NCBI GenBank assembly: GCA_017443145.1
Contig: JAFSPA010000012.1
Span: forward strand, 124,001 to 188,000
DNA: 64,000 bases
Reading direction: 5' to 3'
From: Paludibacteraceae bacterium
GTDB taxonomy: Bacteria > Bacteroidota > Bacteroidia > Bacteroidales > Paludibacteraceae
Shown here: positions 7,932 through 16,782 of the stretch, one piece after another
How positions within the stretch are numbered: the first letter of the stretch is position 1
Layout of the letters: each line of letters starts with the position of its first letter
The notes under the pieces: generated by a model
The model's database searches: none
What the model was told of the DNA's origin: nothing
Seen by the model: only the letters and a program-made list of their open reading frames with translations
Translations under genes and position numbers: made by a program

Positions 7932-7966
7932 ACAACTGAATAAATTAACGAGTAAAATAAACAATT

Positions 7967-8152
7967 ATGGCACATCCTAAAAGAAGACAATCGCACACCA
8001 GACAAGCGAAACGTCGTACCCATGACGTTGCAAAAATGCCGGCACTGGCAATTTGCCCTAACTGTGGTGCACATTACATTTATCACACTGTTTGCCCGAG
8101 TTGCGGTTACTACCGTGGTAAACTCGCTGTAGAGCAAGCTGCTGAAGCATAA
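7967..8152 (+). CDS. rpmF: 50S ribosomal protein L32
   Basis: 61 residues, MAHPKRRQSHTRQAKRRTHD start typical of bL32, with a zinc-binding CPNCG...CPSCG pair (about 33-37 and 46-50). Downstream of yceD in the conserved yceD-rpmF order. Confidence 0.97.
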   Translation: MAHPKRRQSHTRQAKRRTHDVAKMPALAICPNCGAHYIYHTVCPSCGYYRGKLAVEQAAEA

Positions 8153-8171
8153 ATGTGCTCGATCCCAACCG

Positions 8172-8204
8172 ACAACTCGCCTCAGGTCCGCTTGAGGCGG
8201 TTGT
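8172..8204 (+). terminator. Hairpin after rpmF
   Basis: ACAACTCGCCTCA paired with TGAGGCGGTTGT: 12-bp stem with one bulged T and an 8-nt loop, 20 nt after the rpmF stop. No T tract follows, so termination is inferred. Confidence 0.6.
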
Positions 8205-8285
8205 TGTGTAAATCGACCAAAACCTCAACTGATTAACAAACCAACTATGTAAAGCCCGTGAGGGTAGTATTTAATTGTAAACACT

Positions 8286-9347
8286 ATGTTCGAAAGTAAC
8301 AATTTCTCCCGTCGTCCGGGAGGCTTCCGTCAGAGCGAGAGCCCGCGTGAGCAAAATGGACAATTCAATGGTGGACGTAAGCGCCAACGTTTTGTAAGAG
8401 GCGCAGAAAAAGTAGAAAGCCGTCCGGCTCATGGTGAACACACTCCACGTCCACGTTTTAACCCTAATGGTACAGACCGCCCGCAACGCCCTGCTTTTGG
8501 CGAGCGTCCGCAACGCCCTGCTTTTGGCGAGCGTCCACAACGCCCCGCTAATAGACCTAAACCACAGCGTAATGCAGGTGTCTATAGCCAGAAAAAACGC
8601 ATCGAATATGCGCAACGTATTGAAGATCCGACGAAGCCTATTCGTCTGAATAAATACCTCGCAAACGCAGGTATATGCAGCCGCCGTGAGGCCGATGATT
8701 TTATCCAGGCAGGAGTAATCTCCGTCAATGGCGAGATCGTTTCGTCCCTCGGCGCGAAAGTGCTTCCGACCGATAAAGTGATGTTCCATGACCAGCCGGT
8801 TAAGCGTGAGCACCTTGTTTATCTGCTGCTCAATAAGCCGAAGAATACCGTAACTACAACAGATGATCCGGAAGAGCGTCGTACCGTAATGGATATCGTG
8901 CGTACCGCTTGTGCAGAGCGTATCTATCCTGTTGGCCGTCTCGACCGTAACACCACCGGTGTGCTGCTGTTGACTAACGACGGCGACTTAGCCGCTAAAC
9001 TGACGCATCCTAAGTTCGGCAAGAAGAAGATCTACGCCGTGACGCTGGATCGTGACTTAGACGAGGCAGATGAGGCTGTTATCCGCAATGGTATAACCCT
9101 GGACGACGAAAAGATCGTACCTGATGCACTTGAGTTCCCGAAAGAGGACCGTAAGCATCTTGGCTTAGAGATTCACTCGGGCCAGAATCGCGTCGTACGC
9201 CGTATCTTCGAGAAAGTGGGATATAAAGTGACGGCACTGGACCGCGTTAGTTTCGCCGGTTTGACGAAGAAGAACGTGGCGCGCGGTCATTACCGCTTCC
9301 TCACACCGAAAGAGGTACAAATGCTGCAAATGGGTGCATTTGAATAA
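8286..9347 (+). CDS. rluB: 23S/16S rRNA pseudouridine synthase, RluB/RsuA family, with Arg/Pro-rich N-terminal tail
   Basis: 353 residues. Residues 1-115 are a basic, low-complexity tail (Arg, Pro, Gln) with three copies of QRPAFGERP-like repeats at about 62-84, encoded by a 27-bp tandem repeat near 8480-8540. Then an S4 RNA-binding domain (about 117-165, RLNKYLANAGICSRREADD), and the catalytic domain with the active-site loop GRLDRNTTGVLLLTNDGDLA (Asp of GRLD, about 218). C-terminal HSGQNRVVRRIFEKVG is also typical. The extension is common in Bacteroidetes homologs. The exact target uridine is not certain (RluB, RluE or RsuA). Stop overlaps the next gene by 14 bp. Confidence 0.88.
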   Translation: MFESNNFSRRPGGFRQSESPREQNGQFNGGRKRQRFVRGAEKVESRPAHGEHTPRPRFNPNGTDRPQRPAFGERPQRPAFGERPQRPANRPKPQRNAGVYSQKKRIEYAQRIEDPTKPIRLNKYLANAGICSRREADDFIQAGVISVNGEIVSSLGAKVLPTDKVMFHDQPVKREHLVYLLLNKPKNTVTTTDDPEERRTVMDIVRTACAERIYPVGRLDRNTTGVLLLTNDGDLAAKLTHPKFGKKKIYAVTLDRDLDEADEAVIRNGITLDDEKIVPDALEFPKEDRKHLGLEIHSGQNRVVRRIFEKVGYKVTALDRVSFAGLTKKNVARGHYRFLTPKEVQMLQMGAFE

Positions 9348-10401
9348 TACTATATATAATAAGGTGTTAGTGCTGCTGATTGCAGCGCTGAGTAGTGTTT
9401 CACTTGCTTCTGCTGAAAAGATAGAGGCAAGTGATTCACGTATTACTTGGGTTGGTCGCGCAAGTTTCGATTACGGTGGTTCGGTAACCTTTGATTGGAC
9501 CGGCGTCTATTGTCGTATCCGTTGTACGGGAGATACCTTGCGTATCCGAATTGCAGATACCAAACGCAATTACTACAACGTATATATCGACCGAGAGATG
9601 AGCGATGAACCCTCGCAAGTGATTGCTACAATGGGAGATAGCGTTTATACGATACCGCTATGCCGATGCCGCAAGGTGCATAATATCACGCTGCAGAAAC
9701 GTACCGAAGCAGAGCAGGGTAGAAGCACTTTCTATACGATTGAGACGACAGGCCATTTTGTGCAGGCCGAACCGCTGCGCACACGCCAGATACAGTTTAT
9801 CGGAGACAGCTATACTTGCGGCTATGGAATAGAAGATACCGATTCAACGGCACATTTCTCGCCTGAGACGGAGAATGTAAGTAAAACTTACGCATCGATT
9901 ATCGCGCACAAACTCCATGCCGATTATTATGTTATCGCGCACTCAGGAATGGGAATCTGCCGGAATTATAACTCCAAGTTCCCTGGATGGACAATGCCCA
10001 AGCGCTACAAATTCCGTTTTGATATGGATTCTATTGACAATCCATGGTATGGTAACAGTGAATGGTGCCCTATGACGGTTATTTTGCTCGGGGGCAATGA
10101 TTTCTCATGCGGCGTTACACCCGATTATACACGGTTCCGTGATGCTTATTTTAGCCTTCTTAATGAACTGCCGGATAGCATGATAGTTCTATGCTGCACC
10201 AAGACCAAGGACACCGAACTAAGCCGCTACGTAGAGCGTGTAGTGCTGGAGTGTAACCATCCGAATGCCTATTTCTTTGCATGTGACTTTGATGCTTATA
10301 CGAACCATCGTCGCGACCTGGGTGCCGATAAACACCCGAACGAACGAGCGCACCGCCGTTTAGCGGAGCAAATATACTCGTATCTCAGAAAGTTCTGGTA
10401 A
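9334..10401 (+). CDS. Secreted SGNH/GDSL esterase, carbohydrate-esterase family 2-like
   Basis: 355 residues with an N-terminal signal peptide (about 1-27). A beta-sandwich N-terminal domain (about 30-145) is followed by an SGNH hydrolase domain: nucleophile motif GDSYTCGYG (about 152-160), GGNDF (about 250-254; Asn of the oxyanion hole) and DKHPNERAH (about 329-337) with the catalytic Asp/His. This two-domain order matches CE2 deacetylases, which remove acetyl groups from xylan or mannan. Likely periplasmic or surface-exposed. It overlaps the pseudouridine synthase by 14 bp, so is probably co-transcribed, although the functions are unrelated. Confidence 0.82.
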   Translation: MHLNNTIYNKVLVLLIAALSSVSLASAEKIEASDSRITWVGRASFDYGGSVTFDWTGVYCRIRCTGDTLRIRIADTKRNYYNVYIDREMSDEPSQVIATMGDSVYTIPLCRCRKVHNITLQKRTEAEQGRSTFYTIETTGHFVQAEPLRTRQIQFIGDSYTCGYGIEDTDSTAHFSPETENVSKTYASIIAHKLHADYYVIAHSGMGICRNYNSKFPGWTMPKRYKFRFDMDSIDNPWYGNSEWCPMTVILLGGNDFSCGVTPDYTRFRDAYFSLLNELPDSMIVLCCTKTKDTELSRYVERVVLECNHPNAYFFACDFDAYTNHRRDLGADKHPNERAHRRLAEQIYSYLRKFW

Positions 10402-10425
10402 TATGACCGGCTTTTAGCCGTCAGT

Positions 10426-12420
10426 TTATTCTTTCTCTTTGATGCTGCCCGATTGGTAAGCTGCCAACAGTTGCTTCAAGTCCTCGACTTGTTGCTGCAA
10501 TTCTTTGCCTAAATCTGTGTCTTTAATCAGCATGCGGCAACCGGTAAAATCTTGCAGTAATGTGCGCGAATTAATATCACTGCCGGAAATAATAGCCTGT
10601 TCGCGACTCTCAAACTCCTCATGTTCAACAAGTTGGATACCGTGACTGTTGTAGATAAGCGTATAGCCTGCGATACCTGTTTTCTCCTGATACGGCTTCG
10701 AGAAACCACCGTCAATAACGAATCGTTTGCCTTCTGCACGCATAGGTGTTTCACCTTTGATGGTGCGTACAGGAATATGTCCGTTGATGATACGTCCTTG
10801 CTCCGGATCTAAACCAAACTCAGCTAATATCTTTTCACAGATATCTTTTCTGTCGGCAAGCGTGTAGTAGGCACCTTTCTTCTCGGCCTCTAACTCTTTA
10901 TCTTTGATAAAGTAACGCTCAAAAGTCGTCATTTTGTCCTTGTTGTAGAGTGGAGAACCTTCACCGCACCACAAGTACAGCATATAATCGAGCGCGTTGT
11001 CTTTGTCTTTACCTTTGCCGTAGTAAGCCTGTCGGATAACTTCGTCAATACGCTCCATCAACGCACGACCTTTCACTTTCTGGCCGCACACATCGACTTC
11101 TTCAAACGAACCGTCTTCGTTAAGCGGTATAGCTGCGTGGTAGAGTAGGAATCCGTTGCGTACCAAGAACAGTGAGCCGTGTTGGTACAACATCTTGAGG
11201 TGATTCTGCATCTTCTCAGACTTACGGAAAGAGCGCTCTAACTGCGTCATCAGCTCTTGTTCTTCCACGGACAAAGCGTACGGGTCAGACGGATTGATAG
11301 TTGGTAAGTTGCTATCTGTCAGCGGGTACGTCTTGCCGTTGACGGTAATACTTCCTTCGCCGTAGTTGATCTTATCGAGTAATAGCCTATCGTCCATCTT
11401 CCACTCCGGATGACGCAGAATAGTCTGTCCTTCGAGCTTGAACTGAATAATGGATATCGCCTTGTGCATCTTGGCCATTAGCTGAGCAGAGCGTGTGAGA
11501 CGCGGATTGTTTTCAAAGTCCTTAGTCTGCCAGATAGTGCACGGATCGTTACCGTACGTCTCCATCGCGAAGTTAGCCAATGGAAGCAGGTTAATTCCGT
11601 ATCCCTCCTCTAATGTCTCGATATTGGCATAGCGCGTACTGACGCGAATAACCGTTGCTATCAGCGCCGCATTACCTGCAGCCGCTCCCATCCACTCGAT
11701 ATCGTGGTTACCCCATTGTATATCGTAGTCATGCACCGTGGACAGTACTTGCATAATCTTGTCGGCGCCAGGTCCACGGTCGAAGATATCGCCCACTACA
11801 TGCATCGTGTCAATCGTCAGACCGTGAATGAGGTAGGATATCTGTATCAGCAAATCTTCTGCGCTGCCTGTCTCGATGATACTCTCAATAATCGCATTGA
11901 AGTAATCCGAGCGGTCGTGCTCGATGCTGCTTTCATGAAGTAACTCCTCAATAACATAGGCAAACGAAGGCGGTAGGAGTTTGCGTACTTTAGACCGCGT
12001 GTACTTGACGGTCACGGCGCGTGAGACGTCTGTTACTTGGTGCAAACGTCTAAAATACCACTCGCGCATCGTGTGGATACCTGCGCCTTCATCCTCTAGA
12101 CGAAGTTTGCCGTTGTGCAGGTACTCGATGCGTTCATCAGGATAATAGATGAGCGCGCAAAGAGCCCGTTTTTCCGCCTCGGTAAGCGTCTCGCCATATA
12201 TATCGTCCACTTTGCGGCGTACCACGCCCGATGCGTTTTTAATCATGTGAATAAACGCGTTGCTCGCGCCGTGCAGGTCGCTCACAAAATGTTCAGTACC
12301 TTTCGGCAGGCTCATGATAGCGCGTAGGTTAATCATCTCCGAGATAACGGCATTGCTGTTCGGAAATTTCTCACTGAGTAGTCGCAGGTAGCGTTCGTCT
12401 GTAGGATGTGTTGTATTCAT
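10426..12420 (-). CDS. fbp: Fructose-1,6-bisphosphatase, class III
   Basis: 664 residues, the length of the Firmicutes/Bacteroidetes class III enzyme. Calcineurin-like phosphoesterase motifs: HFVSDLHGA (about 44-52), DIFDRGPG (about 217-224), QWGNHDIEWMG (about 241-251) and GHIPVRT (near 555-561). It catalyses the gluconeogenic step fructose-1,6-bisphosphate to fructose-6-phosphate in the cytoplasm. Last gene of a minus-strand run that begins with the hemolysin III gene; 17 nt after the DUF4837 gene. Converges on the esterase gene at 10401. Confidence 0.95.
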   Translation of the reverse strand: MNTTHPTDERYLRLLSEKFPNSNAVISEMINLRAIMSLPKGTEHFVSDLHGASNAFIHMIKNASGVVRRKVDDIYGETLTEAEKRALCALIYYPDERIEYLHNGKLRLEDEGAGIHTMREWYFRRLHQVTDVSRAVTVKYTRSKVRKLLPPSFAYVIEELLHESSIEHDRSDYFNAIIESIIETGSAEDLLIQISYLIHGLTIDTMHVVGDIFDRGPGADKIMQVLSTVHDYDIQWGNHDIEWMGAAAGNAALIATVIRVSTRYANIETLEEGYGINLLPLANFAMETYGNDPCTIWQTKDFENNPRLTRSAQLMAKMHKAISIIQFKLEGQTILRHPEWKMDDRLLLDKINYGEGSITVNGKTYPLTDSNLPTINPSDPYALSVEEQELMTQLERSFRKSEKMQNHLKMLYQHGSLFLVRNGFLLYHAAIPLNEDGSFEEVDVCGQKVKGRALMERIDEVIRQAYYGKGKDKDNALDYMLYLWCGEGSPLYNKDKMTTFERYFIKDKELEAEKKGAYYTLADRKDICEKILAEFGLDPEQGRIINGHIPVRTIKGETPMRAEGKRFVIDGGFSKPYQEKTGIAGYTLIYNSHGIQLVEHEEFESREQAIISGSDINSRTLLQDFTGCRMLIKDTDLGKELQQQVEDLKQLLAAYQSGSIKEKE

Positions 12421-12437
12421 AATAGAGAGGATAAATC

Positions 12438-13523
12438 TTACTTAACGGTTACTTCGTCTAATTGATTCATCTGTTGCTCCAATTGGAGTGTGAAGAGTAC
12501 GGCTTCAGCCTTACGCAGCTCGTTGCGTTTCTTCTGTCCCGGCGCAAGGATATACGTCTCGGCGGTGATGATACGTTGGTTGATCTCGTCCAGGCAGGTG
12601 TGGCTTACGTATGGTCCACCCATGGCTTCACCTTTGTAAATCTTCCACAATCCACGCACTTCGACCGTGTAGGGATTGTCTTGGAGCACGCGACTCTGTG
12701 GAGGAAAGACCTTGTATTCGGTACCCATATAACTGCCTTCGACCGAGGCACTAATCATCTTTCCCAACACCTCGTCGCGTTTGGCGTTCAGGGCCGCAAG
12801 GTCGAACTGTTTGGTGTCCTTGTAAGGATACGCATAGATAACTATATCGCGGCGTTGAGGACCTTTGTTATTGCAGCACCAGATGAAGCGAATGTCGTCG
12901 AAGAGCGTGTCGCGAATGAGCATGTAGTCTTCGGGAATAAGCATATCGGCGTGGAGGTCGTTCTGCAAGGCAGTGCGAGCGGCTTTGTTCGTGCTGGCGC
13001 GGTAGAAGGCTATCTGACGCTGAATCTCTTGGTCTACAAACCAGTCGCGTATCTGTGTGCCGTGCTCGTTCCAGTATGCAACAAAGGACTCATCGTCCGG
13101 CGCTTGGATACGATAGACAGCCTGCGGGTGTGACCAGTAGTCCAAACTGTATTTGGATTTTACCTGGGTGTAGCGCTCACCGTCGATATCAATAATAAGG
13201 ATATTACGCGTAGGTTTGAGCAAGTCGTCAAACGCAGCGGGAGACACTTGCATAAGCTTGAAGTACGGCTCCATCTGCGGCAGACAAGGCATATCAGCAC
13301 CCATCGTCGCCTTCACCAGGTCATAGGTAGTGGCGATATTCTCTGCATAGGCAGACGCAGACACGACCTTCTGCGGGTTTGCTAACGGACGGTTCGGCAT
13401 CACTACTAGGCACTCATAAATCGTACCCGTCGCAGACACTTTTGTGCCACCCTGTGCACGCTTACAACTCGTCGTGCCCAGCACGACAACTCCAATAAAC
13501 AAAATAGATAAAGCCTTCTTCAT
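12438..13523 (-). CDS. DUF4837 family lipoprotein
   Basis: 361 residues. Type II signal peptide with lipobox TTSC (Cys20), so anchored in a membrane facing the periplasm or on the surface. The body matches the Bacteroidetes-specific DUF4837 family: VVMPNRPLANP near 43-53, RNILIIDID near 106-114, and a conserved GLWKIYKGEAMGGPYVSH (about 296-313). Function unknown. Its ATG overlaps the TGA of the acyltransferase gene, suggesting coupling to lipid or envelope metabolism. Confidence 0.82.
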   Translation of the reverse strand: MKKALSILFIGVVVLGTTSCKRAQGGTKVSATGTIYECLVVMPNRPLANPQKVVSASAYAENIATTYDLVKATMGADMPCLPQMEPYFKLMQVSPAAFDDLLKPTRNILIIDIDGERYTQVKSKYSLDYWSHPQAVYRIQAPDDESFVAYWNEHGTQIRDWFVDQEIQRQIAFYRASTNKAARTALQNDLHADMLIPEDYMLIRDTLFDDIRFIWCCNNKGPQRRDIVIYAYPYKDTKQFDLAALNAKRDEVLGKMISASVEGSYMGTEYKVFPPQSRVLQDNPYTVEVRGLWKIYKGEAMGGPYVSHTCLDEINQRIITAETYILAPGQKKRNELRKAEAVLFTLQLEQQMNQLDEVTVK

Positions 13524-14170
13524 ATTGATTGATTATACCATTGTTCCAATTGCTCGTTAAACTCCCTGCGCGAGAGGTTGGCTGCCCAGTCCCTCACTTC
13601 ATCCGTATGGTCCTCGAAATGCATCGTGACTGTTCGGCGCCATTTCCAGTGTTTAGGCTTGAGCTTAGACCAACGGCTGGATTCGAGTCCGCGCATTCGG
13701 CAGAGTATCACCCGCACACCCTCAGGCAACTCGCGGCACACCTCGTACGCCATACGACGGTTACCGATAATCTCTTTGTCCACCGTCTTCACGTGACCGG
13801 AAGGGTAGAAGCACAGCTGTTTGCCGATGGTGAGGTTATCAATCGCTATACGGCTGAGCTGTCCGGCGACTGCTGCACCTTCTTCACGGCTCATGGCACT
13901 CTTGTTCAGATCCGGCACTTCTATCGCGTCTGCCTTGCTCAATACCCAGTGGAAGACCTTATTGCGCATAAACGCCTCGTCCACCATTGGACTAATAGGC
14001 AGCCACCATACCTCCGAGAATAGTAACATCGGGTCGATATAGGCGGTATGGTTAGGCAACACAAGGTGTGTGCTCTTATCGCGCAGCAGTTCCTCTCCTG
14101 TCATACGAATATCGTAGTGGCAGTGGAAGATGAACTTAAAAAACTTACCAAGTATATAGCGGTCTATCAT
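13520..14170 (-). CDS. PlsC-type acyltransferase (1-acylglycerol-3-phosphate acyltransferase-like)
   Basis: 216 residues from ATG 14170 (MIDRYILGKFF). A longer frame up to 14263 overlaps the end of the hemolysin III gene and encodes an unrelated tail, so it is not used. The acyltransferase HX4D motif is NHTAYIDP (about 49-56), and FYPSGHVK (about 133-140) takes the place of the usual EGTR block. This deviation suggests a divergent member rather than canonical PlsC; substrate uncertain. Membrane-associated. Located between hemolysin III and DUF4837 in one operon. Confidence 0.72.
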   Translation of the reverse strand: MIDRYILGKFFKFIFHCHYDIRMTGEELLRDKSTHLVLPNHTAYIDPMLLFSEVWWLPISPMVDEAFMRNKVFHWVLSKADAIEVPDLNKSAMSREEGAAVAGQLSRIAIDNLTIGKQLCFYPSGHVKTVDKEIIGNRRMAYEVCRELPEGVRVILCRMRGLESSRWSKLKPKHWKWRRTVTMHFEDHTDEVRDWAANLSRREFNEQLEQWYNQSI

Positions 14171-14176
14171 AAATGC

Positions 14177-14197
14177 TTTCGACTTTTGACTTTCGAC
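14177..14197. repeat. Heptanucleotide tandem repeat (TTTCGAC unit, 3 copies)
   Basis: Units TTTCGAC, TTTTGAC, TTTCGAC fill the gap between the hemolysin III stop codon and the acyltransferase start. Confidence 0.75.
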
Positions 14198-14847
14198 TAA
14201 CTCAATATAATCACTGTCGCAATCGTGTGGCTCAATGCTCCAAGCGTTATGAACACGTGCCATATCGCGTGCCAGTAGGGGTGCTCTTCGTCACCGTGGA
14301 AGAAGTATGCTCCAATGGTGTAGAACACGCCTTCAGCCATTATCCACCAGAACGCTGTATGAGGCATATTCAGCCACATCGGTCTCATGATAAATAGCGC
14401 CACCCAACCCATCGCTAAATACAGGATGAGGGATAGGCGAGGGTACTTACCTAATGCAATGAACTTACCTATAGTACCTGCGAACACGCATGCCCACAGG
14501 AAGATAAACAGCGTCCAGCCAACCCATCCGCGTACTACGTATAGGCAAATAAGCGAATACGAACCGGCTATCATCACGTAGATGGATATATGGTCAAGTA
14601 TCCGCAGCCGTGCCTTCCACGCACTGTCTGTCGCGGCGTGGTAGAGCGTGGACGAACCGAACATCTGCACCATACCAAGCACGAACAGTATGGTGCCCGT
14701 TACGGCATAGTAATCCGCTGCCAAGGATAAGCGAACTAACGGACGTATCAGCAGTAGTGATACCACCAACGGCACAGCGTGCGTCAGTGTGTTCGCAATC
14801 TCCTCACCCGATAGCGCTCGAATATATGTTTGCAGTCTATTCATCAC
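14197..14847 (-). CDS. Hemolysin III / YqfA-type membrane protein (PAQR superfamily)
   Basis: 216 residues, seven predicted helices. Motifs of the family: EEIANTLTHAVP (about 15-26), FGSSTLYHAA (about 63-72; S and H of the putative metal site), LDHISIYVMIAGSY (about 84-97) and HPYWHAIWHVFITLGALSH (about 188-206). These residues form the zinc site seen in PAQR-type hydrolases. Real activity in bacteria is poorly defined. First gene of a four-gene operon (hemolysin III, acyltransferase, DUF4837, fbp), from the promoter at 14866-14898; the leader is only about 12 nt. Confidence 0.87.
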   Translation of the reverse strand: MMNRLQTYIRALSGEEIANTLTHAVPLVVSLLLIRPLVRLSLAADYYAVTGTILFVLGMVQMFGSSTLYHAATDSAWKARLRILDHISIYVMIAGSYSLICLYVVRGWVGWTLFIFLWACVFAGTIGKFIALGKYPRLSLILYLAMGWVALFIMRPMWLNMPHTAFWWIMAEGVFYTIGAYFFHGDEEHPYWHAIWHVFITLGALSHTIATVIILS

Positions 14848-14865
14848 TTTACATCAAAAAATCGT

Positions 14866-14898
14866 GCAAAGATACTGCTTTTTTTTGAGATATACAAG
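14866..14898 (-). promoter_or_regulatory. Promoter of the hemolysin III operon
   Basis: -33 CTTG, -7 TATCTTTGC on the minus strand; diverges from the nitroreductase promoter 26 bp away. Confidence 0.75.
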
Positions 14899-14923
14899 CT
14901 TTTTATTTTTTTTTGCACTTTTA

Positions 14924-14956
14924 TTTGTATAAATGCAAAAAAAGTTGTACCTTTGC
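14924..14956 (+). promoter_or_regulatory. Promoter of the nitroreductase gene
   Basis: -33 TTTG, -7 TACCTTTGC, at standard spacing. Confidence 0.78.
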
Positions 14957-14980
14957 GCGGTTTTTTAAATTAGGAGCAGT

Positions 14981-15493
14981 ATGGGCAGTTTTTTGGAATT
15001 GTGTCAACACCGTCGTTCGATACGTAAGTATAAGCATCAAGCGGTGGAGCAAGAGAAAATAGATTATATGCTTCGCTGCGCGCTGATGGCGCCAAGCGGT
15101 AAGCGGTTGAACCCGTGGGAGTTTGTTGTGGTGACGGATGAGGCGGTGATACGGGCTATGGTTCCGTGCAAGGAGTATGGCGCAGGAATGCTTGAGACAG
15201 CGATGGTCGCTATTGTGGTGGCGGTGGATGAAGCAAAGTCCAGTACAGCGCTGTTTGATGGGGCGATTGCGGCGGAACATTTGTTGCTTGCGGCAGAGGA
15301 CCAAGGGCTTGGAGCGTGCTGGTGCCATATCAACGGACGTGACGAGGCTGAGAGCTTGGTGAAAAAACTGACAGGAGTGCCGGAGGGGCTGACCGTGATC
15401 TGCGTGGTGACGGTTGGGTACAAGGATGAAGAAAGACAAAACTACGACTTGAATAAATTATTATACAATAAAATACACAATGAGCGGTACTAG
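14981..15493 (+). CDS. Nitroreductase family protein (FMN-dependent)
   Basis: 170 residues. RRSIRKYKHQAV (11-22) supplies the FMN-phosphate-binding Arg/Ser, MAPSGKRLNPWEFVVV (about 36-51) the flavin-contact loop and LGACWCHINGRDE (about 109-121) the dimer and substrate region. The family reduces quinones, nitro compounds or enones with NAD(P)H; short members like this are usually of unknown substrate. Single gene with its own promoter. Confidence 0.85.
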   Translation: MGSFLELCQHRRSIRKYKHQAVEQEKIDYMLRCALMAPSGKRLNPWEFVVVTDEAVIRAMVPCKEYGAGMLETAMVAIVVAVDEAKSSTALFDGAIAAEHLLLAAEDQGLGACWCHINGRDEAESLVKKLTGVPEGLTVICVVTVGYKDEERQNYDLNKLLYNKIHNERY

Positions 15494-15498
15494 GTTCC

Positions 15499-15614
15499 GT
15501 AAATAGCAACTCCTCGGCGAACGTGTACCCCTTCCGGCGGAAGCCGGTTTCCCCGATAAGCGGGGACACCTCCGCCCAAACGCGCTGCATATGTCGCTAC
15601 GGAGTTCTATTTAC
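15499..15614. repeat. Palindromic element (MITE/REP-like) between nitroreductase and pdxA
   Basis: Outer arms GTAAATAGCAACTCC (15499-15513) and GGAGTTCTATTTAC (15601-15614) are complementary except for one extra base. Inside are the hairpins CCGGC/GCCGG (about 15534-15547) and CCCCG/CGGGG (about 15551-15565). No coding capacity. It begins 6 bp after the nitroreductase stop, so it may also act as its terminator. No clear target-site duplication seen. Confidence 0.6.
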
Positions 15615-15651
15615 TACAGCAGAGTAGATGAGGTTTAAGATTTAATTTGAT

Positions 15652-16746
15652 ATGAAACCAACAATAGCAATAACGGCCGGAGATATAAACGGCGTGGGTT
15701 ACGAGGTAATTATTAAGACCCTTGCGGATCCGCATGTGTTCGAGATATGTAAGCCGGTAGTGTACGGCAATCTGAAGGTGCTGAAAGAACATATGGCGAC
15801 ATTGGATGCAGAGTATCATAATATGCAGTTTCAATTAGTGTTGTCCCCGAAGGATGCGAAAGACGGGCGATTGAGCTTAGTATCGTGCTATCCGGATAGT
15901 GTGCCGGTGGTGATGGGTGAGTCCACAGCAGATGCGGGTAAGGCTGCTTTTGCGAGTCTGGAGCGTGCGTGCAAGGATTTGAAAGCGGGACTTGTGGATG
16001 CACTTGTGACGGCACCGATTAACAAGGAGAATATCCAATCGGAGCAGTTTAAATTTACCGGTCACACGGAGTATCTGACATCTGTCTTTGGCGCAGAAGG
16101 GCAAACGGATAGCCTGATGATGATGGTGAGCGAGAAGATGCGCGTGGCGCTGGTGTGCAACCATACACCGATAACCAAAGTGGCGCAGATGATAAGCGAA
16201 GAACGTATCATGCGCAAGCTGACGGCGCTTAACAAGTCTCTCAAAGACGATTTTATGATTCGTAAGCCGCGTATCGCCGTGCTGGCACTCAATCCGCATG
16301 CCGGCGACAAAGGCCTTATCGGGCAAGAGGAACAGACGGTTATCAAACCTGCTATCACGAAAGCGAATGAGCAGGGGATCATGGCTTTTGGTCCGTACAG
16401 TGCCGACGGATTCTTTGGCGCAGGGTTATACACGCATTTTGATGCCGTTTTGGCGATGTATCACGACCAGGGACTGATTCCGTTCAAGAGTCTGGACATG
16501 AGTGGTGTGAACTACACGGCGGGTCTGCCGATAGTACGTACGTCTCCGGACCACGGTACGGCATATGATTTGGCAGGTAAGAATCAAGCCGACCATCTGT
16601 CGTTTGCACACGCGCTGTATATGGCAATAGATATGCTTAAAAACCGCGCTATCACGGCGGAGATTAATAAAGACCCGCTGGTGATTCCGGAGCGGGTGGA
16701 GAAGGACGACAGGCCACGTGGGCCGTTCTTTGTGCCGAAGGATTAA
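15652..16746 (+). CDS. pdxA: 4-hydroxythreonine-4-phosphate dehydrogenase
   Basis: 364 residues. ITAGDINGVGYEVIIK (7-22) is the PdxA N-terminal signature; divalent-metal histidines fall in FTGHTEYL (about 134-141) and YHDQGLIPFK (about 271-280), and SPDHGTAYDLAG (about 303-314) is the C-terminal signature. NAD-dependent oxidation in the DXP-independent branch of pyridoxal-phosphate synthesis. First gene of a long plus-strand run to folC; no promoter of the standard type was seen between the palindromic element and the ATG. Confidence 0.95.
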   Translation: MKPTIAITAGDINGVGYEVIIKTLADPHVFEICKPVVYGNLKVLKEHMATLDAEYHNMQFQLVLSPKDAKDGRLSLVSCYPDSVPVVMGESTADAGKAAFASLERACKDLKAGLVDALVTAPINKENIQSEQFKFTGHTEYLTSVFGAEGQTDSLMMMVSEKMRVALVCNHTPITKVAQMISEERIMRKLTALNKSLKDDFMIRKPRIAVLALNPHAGDKGLIGQEEQTVIKPAITKANEQGIMAFGPYSADGFFGAGLYTHFDAVLAMYHDQGLIPFKSLDMSGVNYTAGLPIVRTSPDHGTAYDLAGKNQADHLSFAHALYMAIDMLKNRAITAEINKDPLVIPERVEKDDRPRGPFFVPKD

Positions 16747-16747
16747 C

Positions 16748-16775
16748 GTTTAGAGTTTAGCGTTTAGAGTTTAGA
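16748..16775. repeat. Heptanucleotide tandem repeat (GTTTAGA, 4 copies)
   Basis: Four 7-bp units, one of them GTTTAGC, between the pdxA stop and the alaS start (16783). Confidence 0.85.
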
Positions 16776-16782
16776 GAAATAT